A stretch of DNA of 64,000 nucleotides. It comes from JAVKBW01 sp040222995. GTDB lineage: Bacteria > Pseudomonadota > Alphaproteobacteria > UBA8366 > Aestuariispiraceae. Under the pieces are notes generated by a model that worked only from the letters and a program-made list of their open reading frames with translations, was not told the DNA's origin and did no database searches. This document shows positions 16,461 to 25,857 of this stretch, in pieces (position 1 is the stretch's first letter; the number at the start of each line of letters is the position of its first letter). The stretch is from positions 310,001-374,000 of the forward strand of contig JAVKBW010000016.1 of assembly GCA_040222995.1 (NCBI GenBank). Reading direction: 5' to 3'. A program made the position numbers and the translations under genes.

Positions 16461-17552
16461 ATGAGCAGTGTAGAGCTGGATCATGTAACGATACGGTTCG
16501 GCGATTTTACGGCCGTCGATAACTGCAATCTGACGATCGAAACTGGCGAGTTCTTCAGTTTTCTGGGGCCATCCGGTTGCGGCAAGACAACCATTCTAAG
16601 GGCCGTTTCCGGGTTTTCCGAACCGACCGAAGGTGTCGTGCGAATCGGCGGCAAGGACATGCGCGGGCAGGGGCCGAACAAGCGGCCGACAGCGCTGATT
16701 TTCCAGAACCTGGCGCTTTTCCCGCTGATGAGCGTTGCGGATAACATTGCTTTCGGGCTGGAAGTCCGGGGCGTGCGCTATCAGGAACGACGGCGGCGCG
16801 CCGATGAACTGCTCAACCTTATCGCATTGCCCGGACAGGGCGACAAACTGCCCTCGGAACTTTCCGGCGGTCAGATGCAACGCGTTGCAATTGCGCGGGC
16901 GCTGGCGGTTGAACCGCAGGTTCTTCTGCTTGACGAACCGTTGTCGGCGCTTGATCTGAAGCTGCGCCAGCACATGCGCACGGAACTTCGAACGATCCAG
17001 CAACGCGTCGGCGTCACTTTCATCTACATCACGCATGACCAGGGCGAAGCGCTGACGATGTCCGACCGGATTGCGGTCATGTCGGCCGGGGTTGTCCAGC
17101 AGGTCGGCGACGGGGCCAGCATCTACAACGATCCGGCGACAGCGTTCGTCGCCTCGTTTGTCGGCGAAAACAACCAGTTTCACGGCAAGGTCACGCGGGT
17201 GGAGGACGGTTTTGCCGTCGTCGAAACAGGCATGGGCGCGCTGCGCGGCGTCAACAACCGGGGTTTGAAAGAAGGCGACCGGTCGATCCTGTTCGTTCGT
17301 CCGGAAACCTTGCGCCTGCTGGAAGACGGCGAAACCGCAGAGAATATCTTCGAAACGGAAATCGTACGGCACGAATTCGAAGGCAGTTTCGTGCACCTGT
17401 TCCTGCGCAGCGAGACCGACGAAAAGCCGATCCGCCTCGCCATGCCGAACACCGGCGATTATCAGGCAGCGCCGACCGGCAGCATGGTCAGGGTCGGATA
17501 TCCTGCGGCAAGAGGCGTCGCCCTGCCGTTCGGGGAGGTGGCCGATGAATAG
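16461..17552 (+). CDS. ABC transporter ATP-binding protein (PotA-like)
   Basis: 363 residues. Walker A is GPSGCGKTT, the Q-loop IFQNLALFP, the signature LSGGQMQR, Walker B VLLLDEP, and the switch His is in YITHDQGEA. The C-terminal TOBE-type domain (from about residue 235, GENNQFHGKV) is that of polyamine/sulfate/iron importers. It energises the two permeases that follow. Its stop overlaps the first permease's start by 8 bp (17545-17552). Confidence 0.92.
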   Translation: MSSVELDHVTIRFGDFTAVDNCNLTIETGEFFSFLGPSGCGKTTILRAVSGFSEPTEGVVRIGGKDMRGQGPNKRPTALIFQNLALFPLMSVADNIAFGLEVRGVRYQERRRRADELLNLIALPGQGDKLPSELSGGQMQRVAIARALAVEPQVLLLDEPLSALDLKLRQHMRTELRTIQQRVGVTFIYITHDQGEALTMSDRIAVMSAGVVQQVGDGASIYNDPATAFVASFVGENNQFHGKVTRVEDGFAVVETGMGALRGVNNRGLKEGDRSILFVRPETLRLLEDGETAENIFETEIVRHEFEGSFVHLFLRSETDEKPIRLAMPNTGDYQAAPTGSMVRVGYPAARGVALPFGEVADE

Positions 17553-18969
17553 ATCGGGAGCGATCGAACGGCTCGACAACGACGAGACGGAATCGGACCT
17601 GCCGATGATTCTGGCGCAATCGGTGACGCCGTCGCTGCCATCCGCCGGAACCCGTGAATCCGGCGACGATGCGGATGCCTCTTCCTCCGGGTCGGAAAAC
17701 GGCGGCCTTTCGGTGACGCCGTCCTTGCCCGGCGCGGAACCGGAATCTTCGATATCCGTGTCGCCCAGCCTTCCCGGCGCGGCTACGCCACCGGCGCCGG
17801 AACCGTCGGCTGACGGTGCGGCGTCTGCCGCAGATGGGTTGAATGTCATCATCAGCAATCCCGATAATGTGCAGTTTCCGGCGGATACAAACCAGGTCGA
17901 GCTTATCCTGCGGGACAGCAAGGCAATTGAAGCGCCGCAAAGGGTCGATGACGGCGGTCTGGGATTTCTGGAAATTCTGTCCGCGCTCGTTCTGGCGCTG
18001 ATAATTGCGCCCTACCTGCAGCGCGAAAGCAGCAAATGGTTCCAGAACCTGAATGCGCTGGATTTCGTGCGCAAGAACGGTTTGGCTGTTTCCGCCTATC
18101 TGCTGGTTTTCACCGGCGGCTGGATCGTGTTGATGATCATCCTGCCGCAACTGTACATGTTCGATTTCTCGTTCCGGTTCAATCTTCCGCCGCCCGAAGT
18201 CGGCGGACCGAACGACGTCTATACATTGAAGAACTATCGATACCTTGTTTTCGGCCGCGAAGGCAGCGACGAGATGCTGAACTGGCTGCATCTGGGCGTG
18301 TTCGTAAAGACCGTCGTCGCCAGTGTGATCGTGACGGTTATCAATTTCCTGCTGTGTTACCCGCTGGCCTATTACATGGCGCAGGCCGTGGCGGGGCGCA
18401 GCCAGCGGCTTCTGTTCCTGTGTCTGCTTCTGCCGTTCTGGATCAACGAAATCCTGCGGGCCTTTGCGTTCAAACTGATTTTTGCGGAACTTGGACTAAT
18501 CAATTCGATGTTGGTCGGGCTAGGTATACTGGATACACCATTTGACTTCCTGCGGGCGGATGTTGCGCTGTATACAGGGCTGACTTACGCCTATCTGCTG
18601 TTGATGATCTTCCCGTTGTACAACGCCATCGAAAGCCTCGATCACAATCAGATCGAGGCGGCGCGGGATATGGGAGCGAGCTGGCTGAAAATTCACCTGC
18701 GGATCGTGATGCCGTACGCCAAGCCCGGCATCGCGTCCGGCTGTACGATGGTCTTCATGCTGACGGCCGGCGCTCTGGCCGCGCCGAACATCCTGGGCGG
18801 GCCGTCCAGCCTGTGGTTCACGCAGATTATCTATCAATGGTACAACACCGGCGGAAACTGGCCGCAGGGATCGGCGTATTCCTTCGTGCTGCTGATCGCC
18901 TGTATCGTTTTCGTGATGGCAATGATGAAACTGTTCAAGGTTAGCCTTGGGGATCTGGCAAAACGATGA
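17545..18969 (+). CDS. ABC transporter permease (PotB-like) with long repeat-bearing N-terminal extension
   Basis: 474 residues, compared with about 290-310 for PotB. The C-terminal two thirds are a normal permease with six spans and the EAA loop (IEAARDMGASWLKIHLRIVMP). The first 130 or so residues are an acidic, Ser/Pro-rich, probably disordered segment with three copies of a nonamer SV(T/S)PSLP(S/G)A at residues 26-34, 56-64 and 71-79. A possible additional membrane segment (LGFLEILSALVLALIIAPYL) comes before the core. The start is fixed by overlap with the ATPase gene. Confidence 0.87.
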   Translation: MNRSGAIERLDNDETESDLPMILAQSVTPSLPSAGTRESGDDADASSSGSENGGLSVTPSLPGAEPESSISVSPSLPGAATPPAPEPSADGAASAADGLNVIISNPDNVQFPADTNQVELILRDSKAIEAPQRVDDGGLGFLEILSALVLALIIAPYLQRESSKWFQNLNALDFVRKNGLAVSAYLLVFTGGWIVLMIILPQLYMFDFSFRFNLPPPEVGGPNDVYTLKNYRYLVFGREGSDEMLNWLHLGVFVKTVVASVIVTVINFLLCYPLAYYMAQAVAGRSQRLLFLCLLLPFWINEILRAFAFKLIFAELGLINSMLVGLGILDTPFDFLRADVALYTGLTYAYLLLMIFPLYNAIESLDHNQIEAARDMGASWLKIHLRIVMPYAKPGIASGCTMVFMLTAGALAAPNILGGPSSLWFTQIIYQWYNTGGNWPQGSAYSFVLLIACIVFVMAMMKLFKVSLGDLAKR

Positions 18970-19850
18970 GTTCCAATCAGATCAGAAAGTGGGTGGTTCG
19001 CGGTTATATCCTGCTGTTCTTCACCTATCTGTTCGGGCCGCTCATCCTGATGTCAGCGTCGGCGTTCAACAATTCCAGCTATCCGACGATTTCCCCCTGG
19101 GAAGGGTTTACGACGGAGTGGTTCGTTTCGCTTGCCGGCAATAACAAGATCATCGACGGGCTGGTCAACAGCCTGTGGATCGGCGCAGGGGTTGTTGCCC
19201 TTTCGGTGCCGACGGCGCTAGCGGCGGCGATCATGCTGATGCAGGTGAATGCCAGGGTCAGGCCGCTCTATTACATGATCGTAGTGTCGCCGGTGCTCGT
19301 GCCGGGGGTCATTCTCGGTATTTCGACTGTGATTTTCTGGGACCGGTTCGGGACTCTTCTCGGGCTGGACTACGAAACCACGAGCAACCCGTTCTTTCTG
19401 ACGATTGTCGGTCAGTCGACCTTCATTTCCGCCTATTGCATGCTGGTCTTCATCGCCCGTCTGCAGCGGTTCGACAAGAATCTGGAAGAAGCGGCGCTGG
19501 ATCTTGGCGCATCCCATACTCAGGTTTTCTGGAAAGTACTTATCCCGTTCCTGCGGCCGGCCATTCTGTCGTCGGTGGTGCTGGCGTTCCTGACCTCGTT
19601 CGAGAACTACAACACGACGGTTTTCACCATGGTGTCCAGGGGTACGCTGACGACCGAACTCGCCGGGCTGGCGCGGTTCGGCATATCGCCGGAAATAAGC
19701 GCGCTGGCGGTGGTTATTCTGGGCGTCACGCTGTTTGGCGCGATTGTATACGAAATCCGCAAGCGGCGTGAGGAAAATGCGGCTGAACGGTCGAAAAGAG
19801 CAGCAAAAATGAAACGGCTTCCCAGCCAGGCAGAGACTGCCGCCGCATAA
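18966..19850 (+). CDS. ABC transporter permease (PotC-like)
   Basis: 294 residues with six predicted spans and the EAA loop EEAALDLGASHTQVFWKVLI. This matches the second inner-membrane subunit of spermidine/putrescine-type importers. A charged C-terminal tail (RKRREENAAERSKRAAKMK) faces the cytoplasm. The ATG overlaps the previous permease's stop (18966-18969). Confidence 0.91.
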   Translation: MSSNQIRKWVVRGYILLFFTYLFGPLILMSASAFNNSSYPTISPWEGFTTEWFVSLAGNNKIIDGLVNSLWIGAGVVALSVPTALAAAIMLMQVNARVRPLYYMIVVSPVLVPGVILGISTVIFWDRFGTLLGLDYETTSNPFFLTIVGQSTFISAYCMLVFIARLQRFDKNLEEAALDLGASHTQVFWKVLIPFLRPAILSSVVLAFLTSFENYNTTVFTMVSRGTLTTELAGLARFGISPEISALAVVILGVTLFGAIVYEIRKRREENAAERSKRAAKMKRLPSQAETAAA

Positions 19851-19865
19851 CCGGAGCAAGATGAG

Positions 19866-20237
19866 ATGCCGACAACGATTCACAAGATCGAAAGTTACAA
19901 GGTGCAGATTCTTGCCAAGGAACACGGTGAGATTCCACGGCCCTGCGTGACGATCCGGCTTTACAACGGTGCCGGAAAGATTGTCGGAACCGCTGTTTTC
20001 AAGGATTACGGGCCCGGAAAACCTGCCGAAAAGCCTATTGGAAAGGCCGACGAGGATACCGCGACGGCATTTTTCGATATTACCTTTTACGAGGCCTTCA
20101 TCGGCGTTCTCCGGTATGAGGATGAATTGTACTGGAAGGTTGCCTGGCGCACGCTGGGCGCCGTCACGACCTGTTCCGATGTCTCTCTCGATACCAAGAA
20201 GGAAGTTATCGGCGATTTCTTCCCGAGAAACGCATGA
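19866..20237 (+). CDS. Hypothetical protein, 123 residues
   Basis: Not recognised. A small soluble protein with no signal peptide or membrane span; predicted beta-rich (TIRLYNGAGKIVGTAVFKDYG) with an aromatic-rich C-terminal half (FFDITFYEAFIGVLRYEDEL). It sits between the ABC permease and an AhpD-like gene, coupled to the latter by ATGA (20234-20237), so it probably works with that protein or with the MttB homologue downstream. Confidence 0.65.
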   Translation: MPTTIHKIESYKVQILAKEHGEIPRPCVTIRLYNGAGKIVGTAVFKDYGPGKPAEKPIGKADEDTATAFFDITFYEAFIGVLRYEDELYWKVAWRTLGAVTTCSDVSLDTKKEVIGDFFPRNA

Positions 20238-20752
20238 CCTATCTGGATTTACTTGGTCCTTCGGCCATGATGCGAGATCTGGCAACCCAGTTTCCCGATT
20301 TCGGCAGGGCCGGTATTGAAATGACCGATGCCGTTTTCGCCATGGGCGACGAAGTAACCCGTTCGGAATTGGAACTTGTTGCATCCTATGCCTCGGCATT
20401 AAACAGATGCACGTATTGCAAGATTTCTCACGGTGCGGCGGCACAAGCCGGCGGTGTTGACGCGGTTTCGGTCGAATCGGCCGAATCCGGGTCTACGCCA
20501 GCGCATGGCGGTAAGAAATGGGAGCCTGTTTGGGACTATGTGCGGATGCTGACTCTTAGCCCCGAGAGTAGCGACCAGACTTACATCACCGCGATGAAGG
20601 AAAAAGGCTGGTCGGAGGTGACGATTCTGCAATTTACTTTGATAACCGGGATTTATGCACTGTACAATCGCATCGCCAATGGCTTGGGGTTCGATGCCTC
20701 TGAAGCTGTATTGCGTGAAGCGGGCAAGGCAATAGCGGCCCGTAATAGGTAA
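20234..20752 (+). CDS. AhpD/carboxymuconolactone-decarboxylase-like protein with CxxC
   Basis: 172 residues, all helical in style. The AhpD-type redox motif is intact (RCTYCKISHG; Cys59, Cys62, His66). Members of this fold are thiol peroxidases or reductants, and some annotated as peroxidase-related have no known substrate. It lies directly before an MttB homologue. A second AhpD-like domain, fused to a dehydrogenase, lies before another MttB homologue at 36723-38213. That repeated pairing suggests a shared function rather than general oxidative-stress defence. Confidence 0.78.
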   Translation: MTYLDLLGPSAMMRDLATQFPDFGRAGIEMTDAVFAMGDEVTRSELELVASYASALNRCTYCKISHGAAAQAGGVDAVSVESAESGSTPAHGGKKWEPVWDYVRMLTLSPESSDQTYITAMKEKGWSEVTILQFTLITGIYALYNRIANGLGFDASEAVLREAGKAIAARNR

Positions 20753-20805
20753 TCCAGAGAACCTGCGCGTTCGAACGGCTTGCCATTCAGTGAAAGGGTG
20801 CGATC

Positions 20806-22368
20806 GTGACGGAAAAAACAACGAGCCGTCGCCGGCGCGGCCAGGAACGGCCGGTGCGTGCGACCGGCGGGATCACCCAGAGCCCCTGGCAGCAGGTTAC
20901 CTACCGCACGCCGCCGATGGAGATTATCTCCGCCGATGCGCTTGAGCGCATCCATCAGGCAGGCCTCTCCATTCTGAAAGAAACCGGCATGAAAGTGCTG
21001 TCGCCGGATGCGCGCGCGTTGTATGCCGGGGCAGGGTTTGACGTTAACAACGATACACAGATGGTGCATTTCGAACCGTCCGGCGTTGAAGACCTTGTTG
21101 CCCTGGCGCCCAGCGAATTCACTCTGCATGCCCGAAACCCGGACAGAAACGTGAAAGTCGGCGGCAGCAATGCGATTTTCACCGGGGTCAGCGGCCCGGC
21201 CTATTTCATGGATATGGACCGGGGCCGGTGCCGCGGCACCTATGAAGAAATGTGCAATTACATGAAACTGGTGCAGAGCCTGAACATTCTGCATCAGGAC
21301 GGCGGCGGCAGTTTCGAACCGCTGGATCTGCCGGCCGAAACCCGTGTGCTCGACCTGTATTACGCCCAGTGCACCCTGCTCGACAAGAACTGGCAGCCGT
21401 GGGGTCTGGGCGCGGACATGGCGATGGATGGCCTGCGCATGGCGTCAATCTCGATGGGGATGAAACCGGTGGATTTGATCGAACGTCCGGTTTTTTCCTG
21501 TGTCATCAACACCAATTCGCCGTTGCAACTCGATATCCCGATGGCGGAAGGCCTGACAGCCATGGCGACCTTCGGCCAGGCGGCGATCGTCACGCCCTTC
21601 ACGCTGTCAGGCGCAATGAGCCCGGTTACGCTGGCGGGCGCGCTGGCCCAGCAGCATGCCGAAGCGATGGCGACGATCGCGCTGACCCAGATCATCCGTC
21701 CCGGCGCACCGGTGATGTATGGCGGCTTTACATCGAACGTCGATATGAAAACCGGCTCGCCGGCTTTCGGAACGCCTGAATACGCCCAGGCCGCCCAGGT
21801 CTCGGGCCAACTGGCGCGGCGTCTGAACGTGCCGTTCCGGTCGTCCAACGTTACCGCGGCGAATTCGGCCGACGCCCAGGCGGCGTATGAAAGCATGATG
21901 TCACTTTGGGGCGCGATGACCGGGCATGCGCATATGATCAACCATGCCGCCGGCTGGCTTGGCGGCGGTCTGATCGCCTCGTTCGAAAAGCTTATCCTCG
22001 ATGCCGAAATGCTGCAGATGATGGCGGCCTATTTCAATCCGCTGCCTGTTGACGAAATGTCGCTGGCGCTGGACTCGATCAATGAGGTCGGGCCGGCCGG
22101 GCATTTCTTCGGTACCAGTCACACGCTGGAACGGTATGAGTCCGCTTTCTATTCGCCGCTGGTTTCCAACTGGGACAACTATGACAACTGGAAGGAACGC
22201 GGCTCCGTCACGGCGGAACAGAACGCCAACCGGATATGGAAGCAGCTATTGGCGGAATACGAACAGCCGCCGATTGATCCGGGAATCGACGATGCGCTGA
22301 AAGATTACATGGCGCGCCGCAAGGCAGGTGAGACCGCGATGTCACTTGATCAGGCGTTAGCTTTGTAA
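20806..22368 (+). CDS. MttB-superfamily methyltransferase without pyrrolysine (1 of 3)
   Basis: 520 residues starting at GTG 20806 behind a GAAAGGG site. The basic N-terminus (SRRRRGQERPVRATGG) and the core blocks (FTGVSGPAYFMDMDRGR, GGFTSNVDMKTGSPAFGTPE, WLGGGLIASFEKLILDAEM, GPAGHFFGTSHTLERYESAF) are those of COG5598 trimethylamine-type methyltransferases. There is no in-frame amber codon, so it belongs to the non-Pyl group whose known members demethylate betaines to a corrinoid protein. It ends the ABC-AhpD operon and overlaps the convergent Rieske gene by 19 bp. Substrate not known. Confidence 0.87.
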   Translation: MTEKTTSRRRRGQERPVRATGGITQSPWQQVTYRTPPMEIISADALERIHQAGLSILKETGMKVLSPDARALYAGAGFDVNNDTQMVHFEPSGVEDLVALAPSEFTLHARNPDRNVKVGGSNAIFTGVSGPAYFMDMDRGRCRGTYEEMCNYMKLVQSLNILHQDGGGSFEPLDLPAETRVLDLYYAQCTLLDKNWQPWGLGADMAMDGLRMASISMGMKPVDLIERPVFSCVINTNSPLQLDIPMAEGLTAMATFGQAAIVTPFTLSGAMSPVTLAGALAQQHAEAMATIALTQIIRPGAPVMYGGFTSNVDMKTGSPAFGTPEYAQAAQVSGQLARRLNVPFRSSNVTAANSADAQAAYESMMSLWGAMTGHAHMINHAAGWLGGGLIASFEKLILDAEMLQMMAAYFNPLPVDEMSLALDSINEVGPAGHFFGTSHTLERYESAFYSPLVSNWDNYDNWKERGSVTAEQNANRIWKQLLAEYEQPPIDPGIDDALKDYMARRKAGETAMSLDQALAL

Positions 22369-23723
22369 CTCGCTTCCAGGTCCCGAAGGCGTTTTTCGAT
22401 TGTCGCGTAACGCTGTTTGTCGGGCAGGCCATCGGCCGACCGGATAATTTCCAACACCTTTCTGGAATGGGCGAGGATTTGCCCTTCCAGGTCGTTGTCA
22501 TCGCGTGGCACAGCCATCACTGTATCGCTGCAATAGGTTGGAAGCGGGGCGTCGCCGAGATCGGACGGCTGGAACGGATCGCCGCCATCGGCAACCGTGC
22601 CGATATCGTTCAGCAGGCGTGTCCGGAACATCACAACGCCCCTGTCGGTCGGCATCAGGTGTTCGTCGGCATGGCTGGTGATCGGTCCCTGTCCGACAAA
22701 GGCTTCGTAGTCGCCCGGCGCACGCTGGCAGTCTTCCGCCGGACGGTCGCGGATCATGCCGCCTTCGATAACATCGATGCCTTCCTCTGTCCGCCATTCC
22801 GGTTTCGGCGGATCCGTGCGGTCGCCGTAGTTCAGCCAGCCGATGACACGAGTGGTCGTGTCGTCGACAGGCACGACCCAGCGCGTGAACGTGTTGCGGC
22901 CGAAATATTTCGGGCTTCGTCCGTCCATGGACATGACCGCGCCGGCATGGGTCAGGTTCGGCAGCACGACTTCATGAAGTCGCACCCAGATGTTTTCGCC
23001 GACCCGTCTTGCATTGGTGTAGAAGAACCCGGTTTCGCGCGGATAGAAATCGCGAACGCCAAGCTGATCCCAGTTCTCGGCGAATTGCGCGCCGCTGACC
23101 CGCGCGTGCAGGAACACGGCATGCACCGGGTCCATCGCGTTCTCCGTGATCTGCACCCAGTTACAGGGATAGTCCCTCGTATAGGGCTGTCGTTCCGTGC
23201 CGGGAATGTCATAGGTGTCAAAAACCGGAAAGTCCGGTTTCTTTTCCGGCGGTCCGAGATAGGCGAAGACAATTCCCTCGCGTTCGAAGGCGGGATACGC
23301 GCCGTGATGCAGCGTACCGGTAATCCGTTCCGCCGCCGCGCTGCCGGGCGGTTCGCCCGGCGTTTCCAGAACCGCGCCGTCGATGTCGAACAGCCAGCCG
23401 TGATAGGCGCAGCGCAAACCGGTCTTCTCGCAAACGCCGAATTCGAGCGACAGACCCCGGTGCGGACAGTGCCGGTGCAGCAGACCGACGCGGTTGCTGC
23501 CGTCCCGGAACAGGATGAGGTCTTCGCCGAGCACCCGGATCAGTTTCGGAATATCGGTCAGTTCCGACGACAGGGCGACCGGATGCCAGAACCGACGGAG
23601 ATACTCGCCGCCGGGCGTTGCCGGGCCGACATGGGTCAGCTTTTCGTTTTCCTTTCTGGCGGCCCGGTTTTCGTATCCGCCGAAGGGAACGGTATTGCTT
23701 GCTCTGATTCGTTTTGCAGTCAT
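22350..23723 (-). CDS. Rieske non-haem iron oxygenase, alpha subunit (phthalate-dioxygenase type)
   Basis: 457 residues. The Rieske cluster motif is CPHRGLSLEFG...RCAYHGW (Cys-x-His, then Cys-x2-His). The catalytic helix CNWVQITENAMDPVHAVFLH supplies the Asp and two His for mononuclear iron. A roughly 80-residue C-terminal extension (from GDYEAFVGQG) is shared with the oxygenase at 25854-27194, which is clearly its paralogue. Together with the adjacent MocA-type dehydrogenase it probably oxidises or demethylates a small organic substrate. No reductase or ferredoxin gene is nearby. Confidence 0.87.
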   Translation of the reverse strand: MTAKRIRASNTVPFGGYENRAARKENEKLTHVGPATPGGEYLRRFWHPVALSSELTDIPKLIRVLGEDLILFRDGSNRVGLLHRHCPHRGLSLEFGVCEKTGLRCAYHGWLFDIDGAVLETPGEPPGSAAAERITGTLHHGAYPAFEREGIVFAYLGPPEKKPDFPVFDTYDIPGTERQPYTRDYPCNWVQITENAMDPVHAVFLHARVSGAQFAENWDQLGVRDFYPRETGFFYTNARRVGENIWVRLHEVVLPNLTHAGAVMSMDGRSPKYFGRNTFTRWVVPVDDTTTRVIGWLNYGDRTDPPKPEWRTEEGIDVIEGGMIRDRPAEDCQRAPGDYEAFVGQGPITSHADEHLMPTDRGVVMFRTRLLNDIGTVADGGDPFQPSDLGDAPLPTYCSDTVMAVPRDDNDLEGQILAHSRKVLEIIRSADGLPDKQRYATIEKRLRDLEASYKANA

Positions 23724-23725
23724 GG

Positions 23726-24712
23726 TCAGGACCTTATCTCTATGGTTATTCCGGTGGACGCGGATTCGATAACGGCTTCGAGGACCGTCGTTGCATGGCC
23801 GATCTCTTCCGGCGAAATGGGGAAGGGCGCGCCGCCTTCAACGGCGGCTGCAAAGGCTTTAAGACCCGCAGCGATGGTTTGCGGCGCGGGATAATCGTAT
23901 CCGCTGAAGGACCGATGTTCCGGTTCGCCGGTAACTGGCGTCAGACGATAGGAATCGAAGCCTTCCGCCTCCGCCCAGCCCCGATTGCCGAATACGGTCA
24001 GCCGCCACAACATGGCCGTTGCCGCAATGGTCGTCAGATTACCTGTGCAGCCGTTTTCGAACCGCATCGAGACATGGGTGTTGTCGTCGATATCGAACGG
24101 CAGGCTGGCATGCAGGCTGGTCGTGCGCACGCTGGCGACACGGCCCAGCAGATGAATGAAGGCGTCGAGAATGTGGATGCCTAACGATGTCATACCGCCG
24201 GCCGGACTTTCCGCGCGGCTGTTGCGCCAGTTTTCCGCAGCGCCCGAAAGATCGACATTGAACTGTCCGTCGATGTGGATCGGTTTGCCGAGTCGCCCGT
24301 CGGCGAGATCCTTTTTCAGAGCGATCGTATTCGGCGAAAACCGCCTGTTATGGCCGATGCCGACCGTGAGGCCCGCCTCGGCAAGTGTCTGCAGCGCAGT
24401 TTCCGCTTCCTTCGCCGTCAGGGTAAACGGCTTTTCGCAGAAGACATGCTTGCCGGCTTTCGCAGCTTTCATGATCTGTTCGAAATGCTGCTGATGCGGC
24501 GTTGCGATCACAAGGGCGTCGATATCGCCATCCGCCAGCAGGGCATCAAGCGAGCCGAAAAGGGCGATATCCCGCCCGGCGCAATAATCCGCGATGGCGG
24601 ACGGGTTTCTCGACGCCGCCGCGACGAATTTCAGGGAAGGTTCCGCGGCAACGGAATCGACGAGTATCCGTCCCCAGCGGCCTAGCCCCACGATGCCGGC
24701 CCGCACGGTCAT
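23726..24712 (-). CDS. Gfo/Idh/MocA-family NAD(P)-dependent oxidoreductase
   Basis: 328 residues. The N-terminal Rossmann motif is GIVGLGRWGRIL and the family-specific EKP is in HVFCEKPFTLT. The C-terminal half contains the GGMTSLGIHILDAFIHLLG helix that forms the substrate pocket. Substrates in this family range from sugars to cyclitols and cannot be predicted. Its stop is 2 bp from the ATG of the downstream Rieske gene, and its ATG overlaps the upstream Rieske stop at 24709-24712, so all are one leftward operon. Confidence 0.85.
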   Translation of the reverse strand: MTVRAGIVGLGRWGRILVDSVAAEPSLKFVAAASRNPSAIADYCAGRDIALFGSLDALLADGDIDALVIATPHQQHFEQIMKAAKAGKHVFCEKPFTLTAKEAETALQTLAEAGLTVGIGHNRRFSPNTIALKKDLADGRLGKPIHIDGQFNVDLSGAAENWRNSRAESPAGGMTSLGIHILDAFIHLLGRVASVRTTSLHASLPFDIDDNTHVSMRFENGCTGNLTTIAATAMLWRLTVFGNRGWAEAEGFDSYRLTPVTGEPEHRSFSGYDYPAPQTIAAGLKAFAAAVEGGAPFPISPEEIGHATTVLEAVIESASTGITIEIRS

Positions 24713-25857
24713 GGCGTGTCCTCCTGCGCTGTCATTTTTCCGAACCAGAGGTCGTAGAAAGCGCGAACCGGTTTTTCCCAGACCGGCGACAGAATGCCGC
24801 CATCGTCGGTAACGGGCGATAGTTTGCCGCGCTGGATGTTTTCATACACCGGCCCGTCTTCTTCCAGGTGGATGATCCGGGTCAGATCGCGCCATTCCTG
24901 TTTCTCTTCCTCGGTCAACGGCGTTTCGCCGATATCGTACAGATAGACGGTTCGCCATGTCCGGTCCGGACGTTCCAGACTGGGCAAATTGCGGTGTACG
25001 ATCACGACGCTGTTCGCATAGATCACGAAAATCAGCAGCGGCGGTACACTGAGAAAATGGGATTCGCCGACAATGCTGCCTTCCGCGACCGCCTTGCCGT
25101 CCGGGTCCGGACGATCCACGCCGCAGCCGATCAGCCCGTCCTTGATGATCGTGTAATGCTCTCCCAGTGGAATGCCGGCGCCGGTTTTGCTGTGTACATA
25201 GGGCGTGTGATAGGGCTCCAGTGAATTTTCCATCACCAGCTTCCAGTTCGCCTTCACCTCGCCATGTTCGAAGGTGTGAAACGGCCGTGCGATCGACAGG
25301 GGATATTTACCGACGCGGCTGTTCAGAGACGCCAGATGATCCGACAAAGGCGGTGCTTTGCCGTCGAGATTGATGAAGACAAGGTCGTGCCATTGTTCGC
25401 ATCGAACCAGCTTCAGGGAGAAGTTAGAGCGATTGAATCCCTCGGCCAGTTCGCCGGTTTTTCCGGAAAACTCACTGGTGGTGCGAAGCGATCCTTTCAG
25501 ATCGTAACTCCATCCATGATACGGACAGACGATGGCTGCGGCGTTCTTGCAGTCCGCGACCAGTTCGTGCCCGCGATGTCGGCAGATGTTGTGGAAGGCC
25601 CGGATAGCGCCGTCCCGCCCGCGCGCCAGGAACAGGCGCAGATAGGGAACCGGCATCATGTCGCCGGATTTCGGAATTTCGTGCGCCGTGCCGGCAAGCA
25701 GCCATGTGCCGGAAAGCCATGCATCATATTCCTTCGAAGGGATGTCCGGGTCCAGAAACGCCCGGCGGGGTAGACCGCGCGAGTATCCGTTGTCATGCAG
25801 GCGCGATTGCACGGCTTCTGTCAGCCAATCCATGTCGCTGTTTACGTTACGGTTCAT
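24709..25857 (-). CDS. Rieske non-haem iron oxygenase, alpha subunit (GbcA/CntA-like group)
   Basis: 382 residues. The start is the ATG at 25857, which overlaps the previous gene's TGA in an ATGA. The open frame runs far upstream, but that part is the shadow of the neighbouring oxygenase. The Rieske motif is CRHRGHELVADC...VCPYHGW, and the catalytic segment is VMENSLEPYHTPYVHSK. This smaller type includes oxygenases that demethylate or cleave quaternary amines (glycine betaine, carnitine, stachydrine). It is translationally coupled to both neighbours. No electron-transfer partner gene is seen. Confidence 0.87.
   Translation of the reverse strand: MNRNVNSDMDWLTEAVQSRLHDNGYSRGLPRRAFLDPDIPSKEYDAWLSGTWLLAGTAHEIPKSGDMMPVPYLRLFLARGRDGAIRAFHNICRHRGHELVADCKNAAAIVCPYHGWSYDLKGSLRTTSEFSGKTGELAEGFNRSNFSLKLVRCEQWHDLVFINLDGKAPPLSDHLASLNSRVGKYPLSIARPFHTFEHGEVKANWKLVMENSLEPYHTPYVHSKTGAGIPLGEHYTIIKDGLIGCGVDRPDPDGKAVAEGSIVGESHFLSVPPLLIFVIYANSVVIVHRNLPSLERPDRTWRTVYLYDIGETPLTEEEKQEWRDLTRIIHLEEDGPVYENIQRGKLSPVTDDGGILSPVWEKPVRAFYDLWFGKMTAQEDTP

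Noticed and set aside
16596..17921. 441-residue frame opposite the ABC ATPase and permease start
   Set aside because: Spans the junction of two genes on the other strand and has the composition of a high-GC shadow.
22467..23894. 475-residue frame opposite the Rieske oxygenase
   Set aside because: Antisense shadow of a motif-complete Rieske gene; no recognisable domain and no ribosome site.
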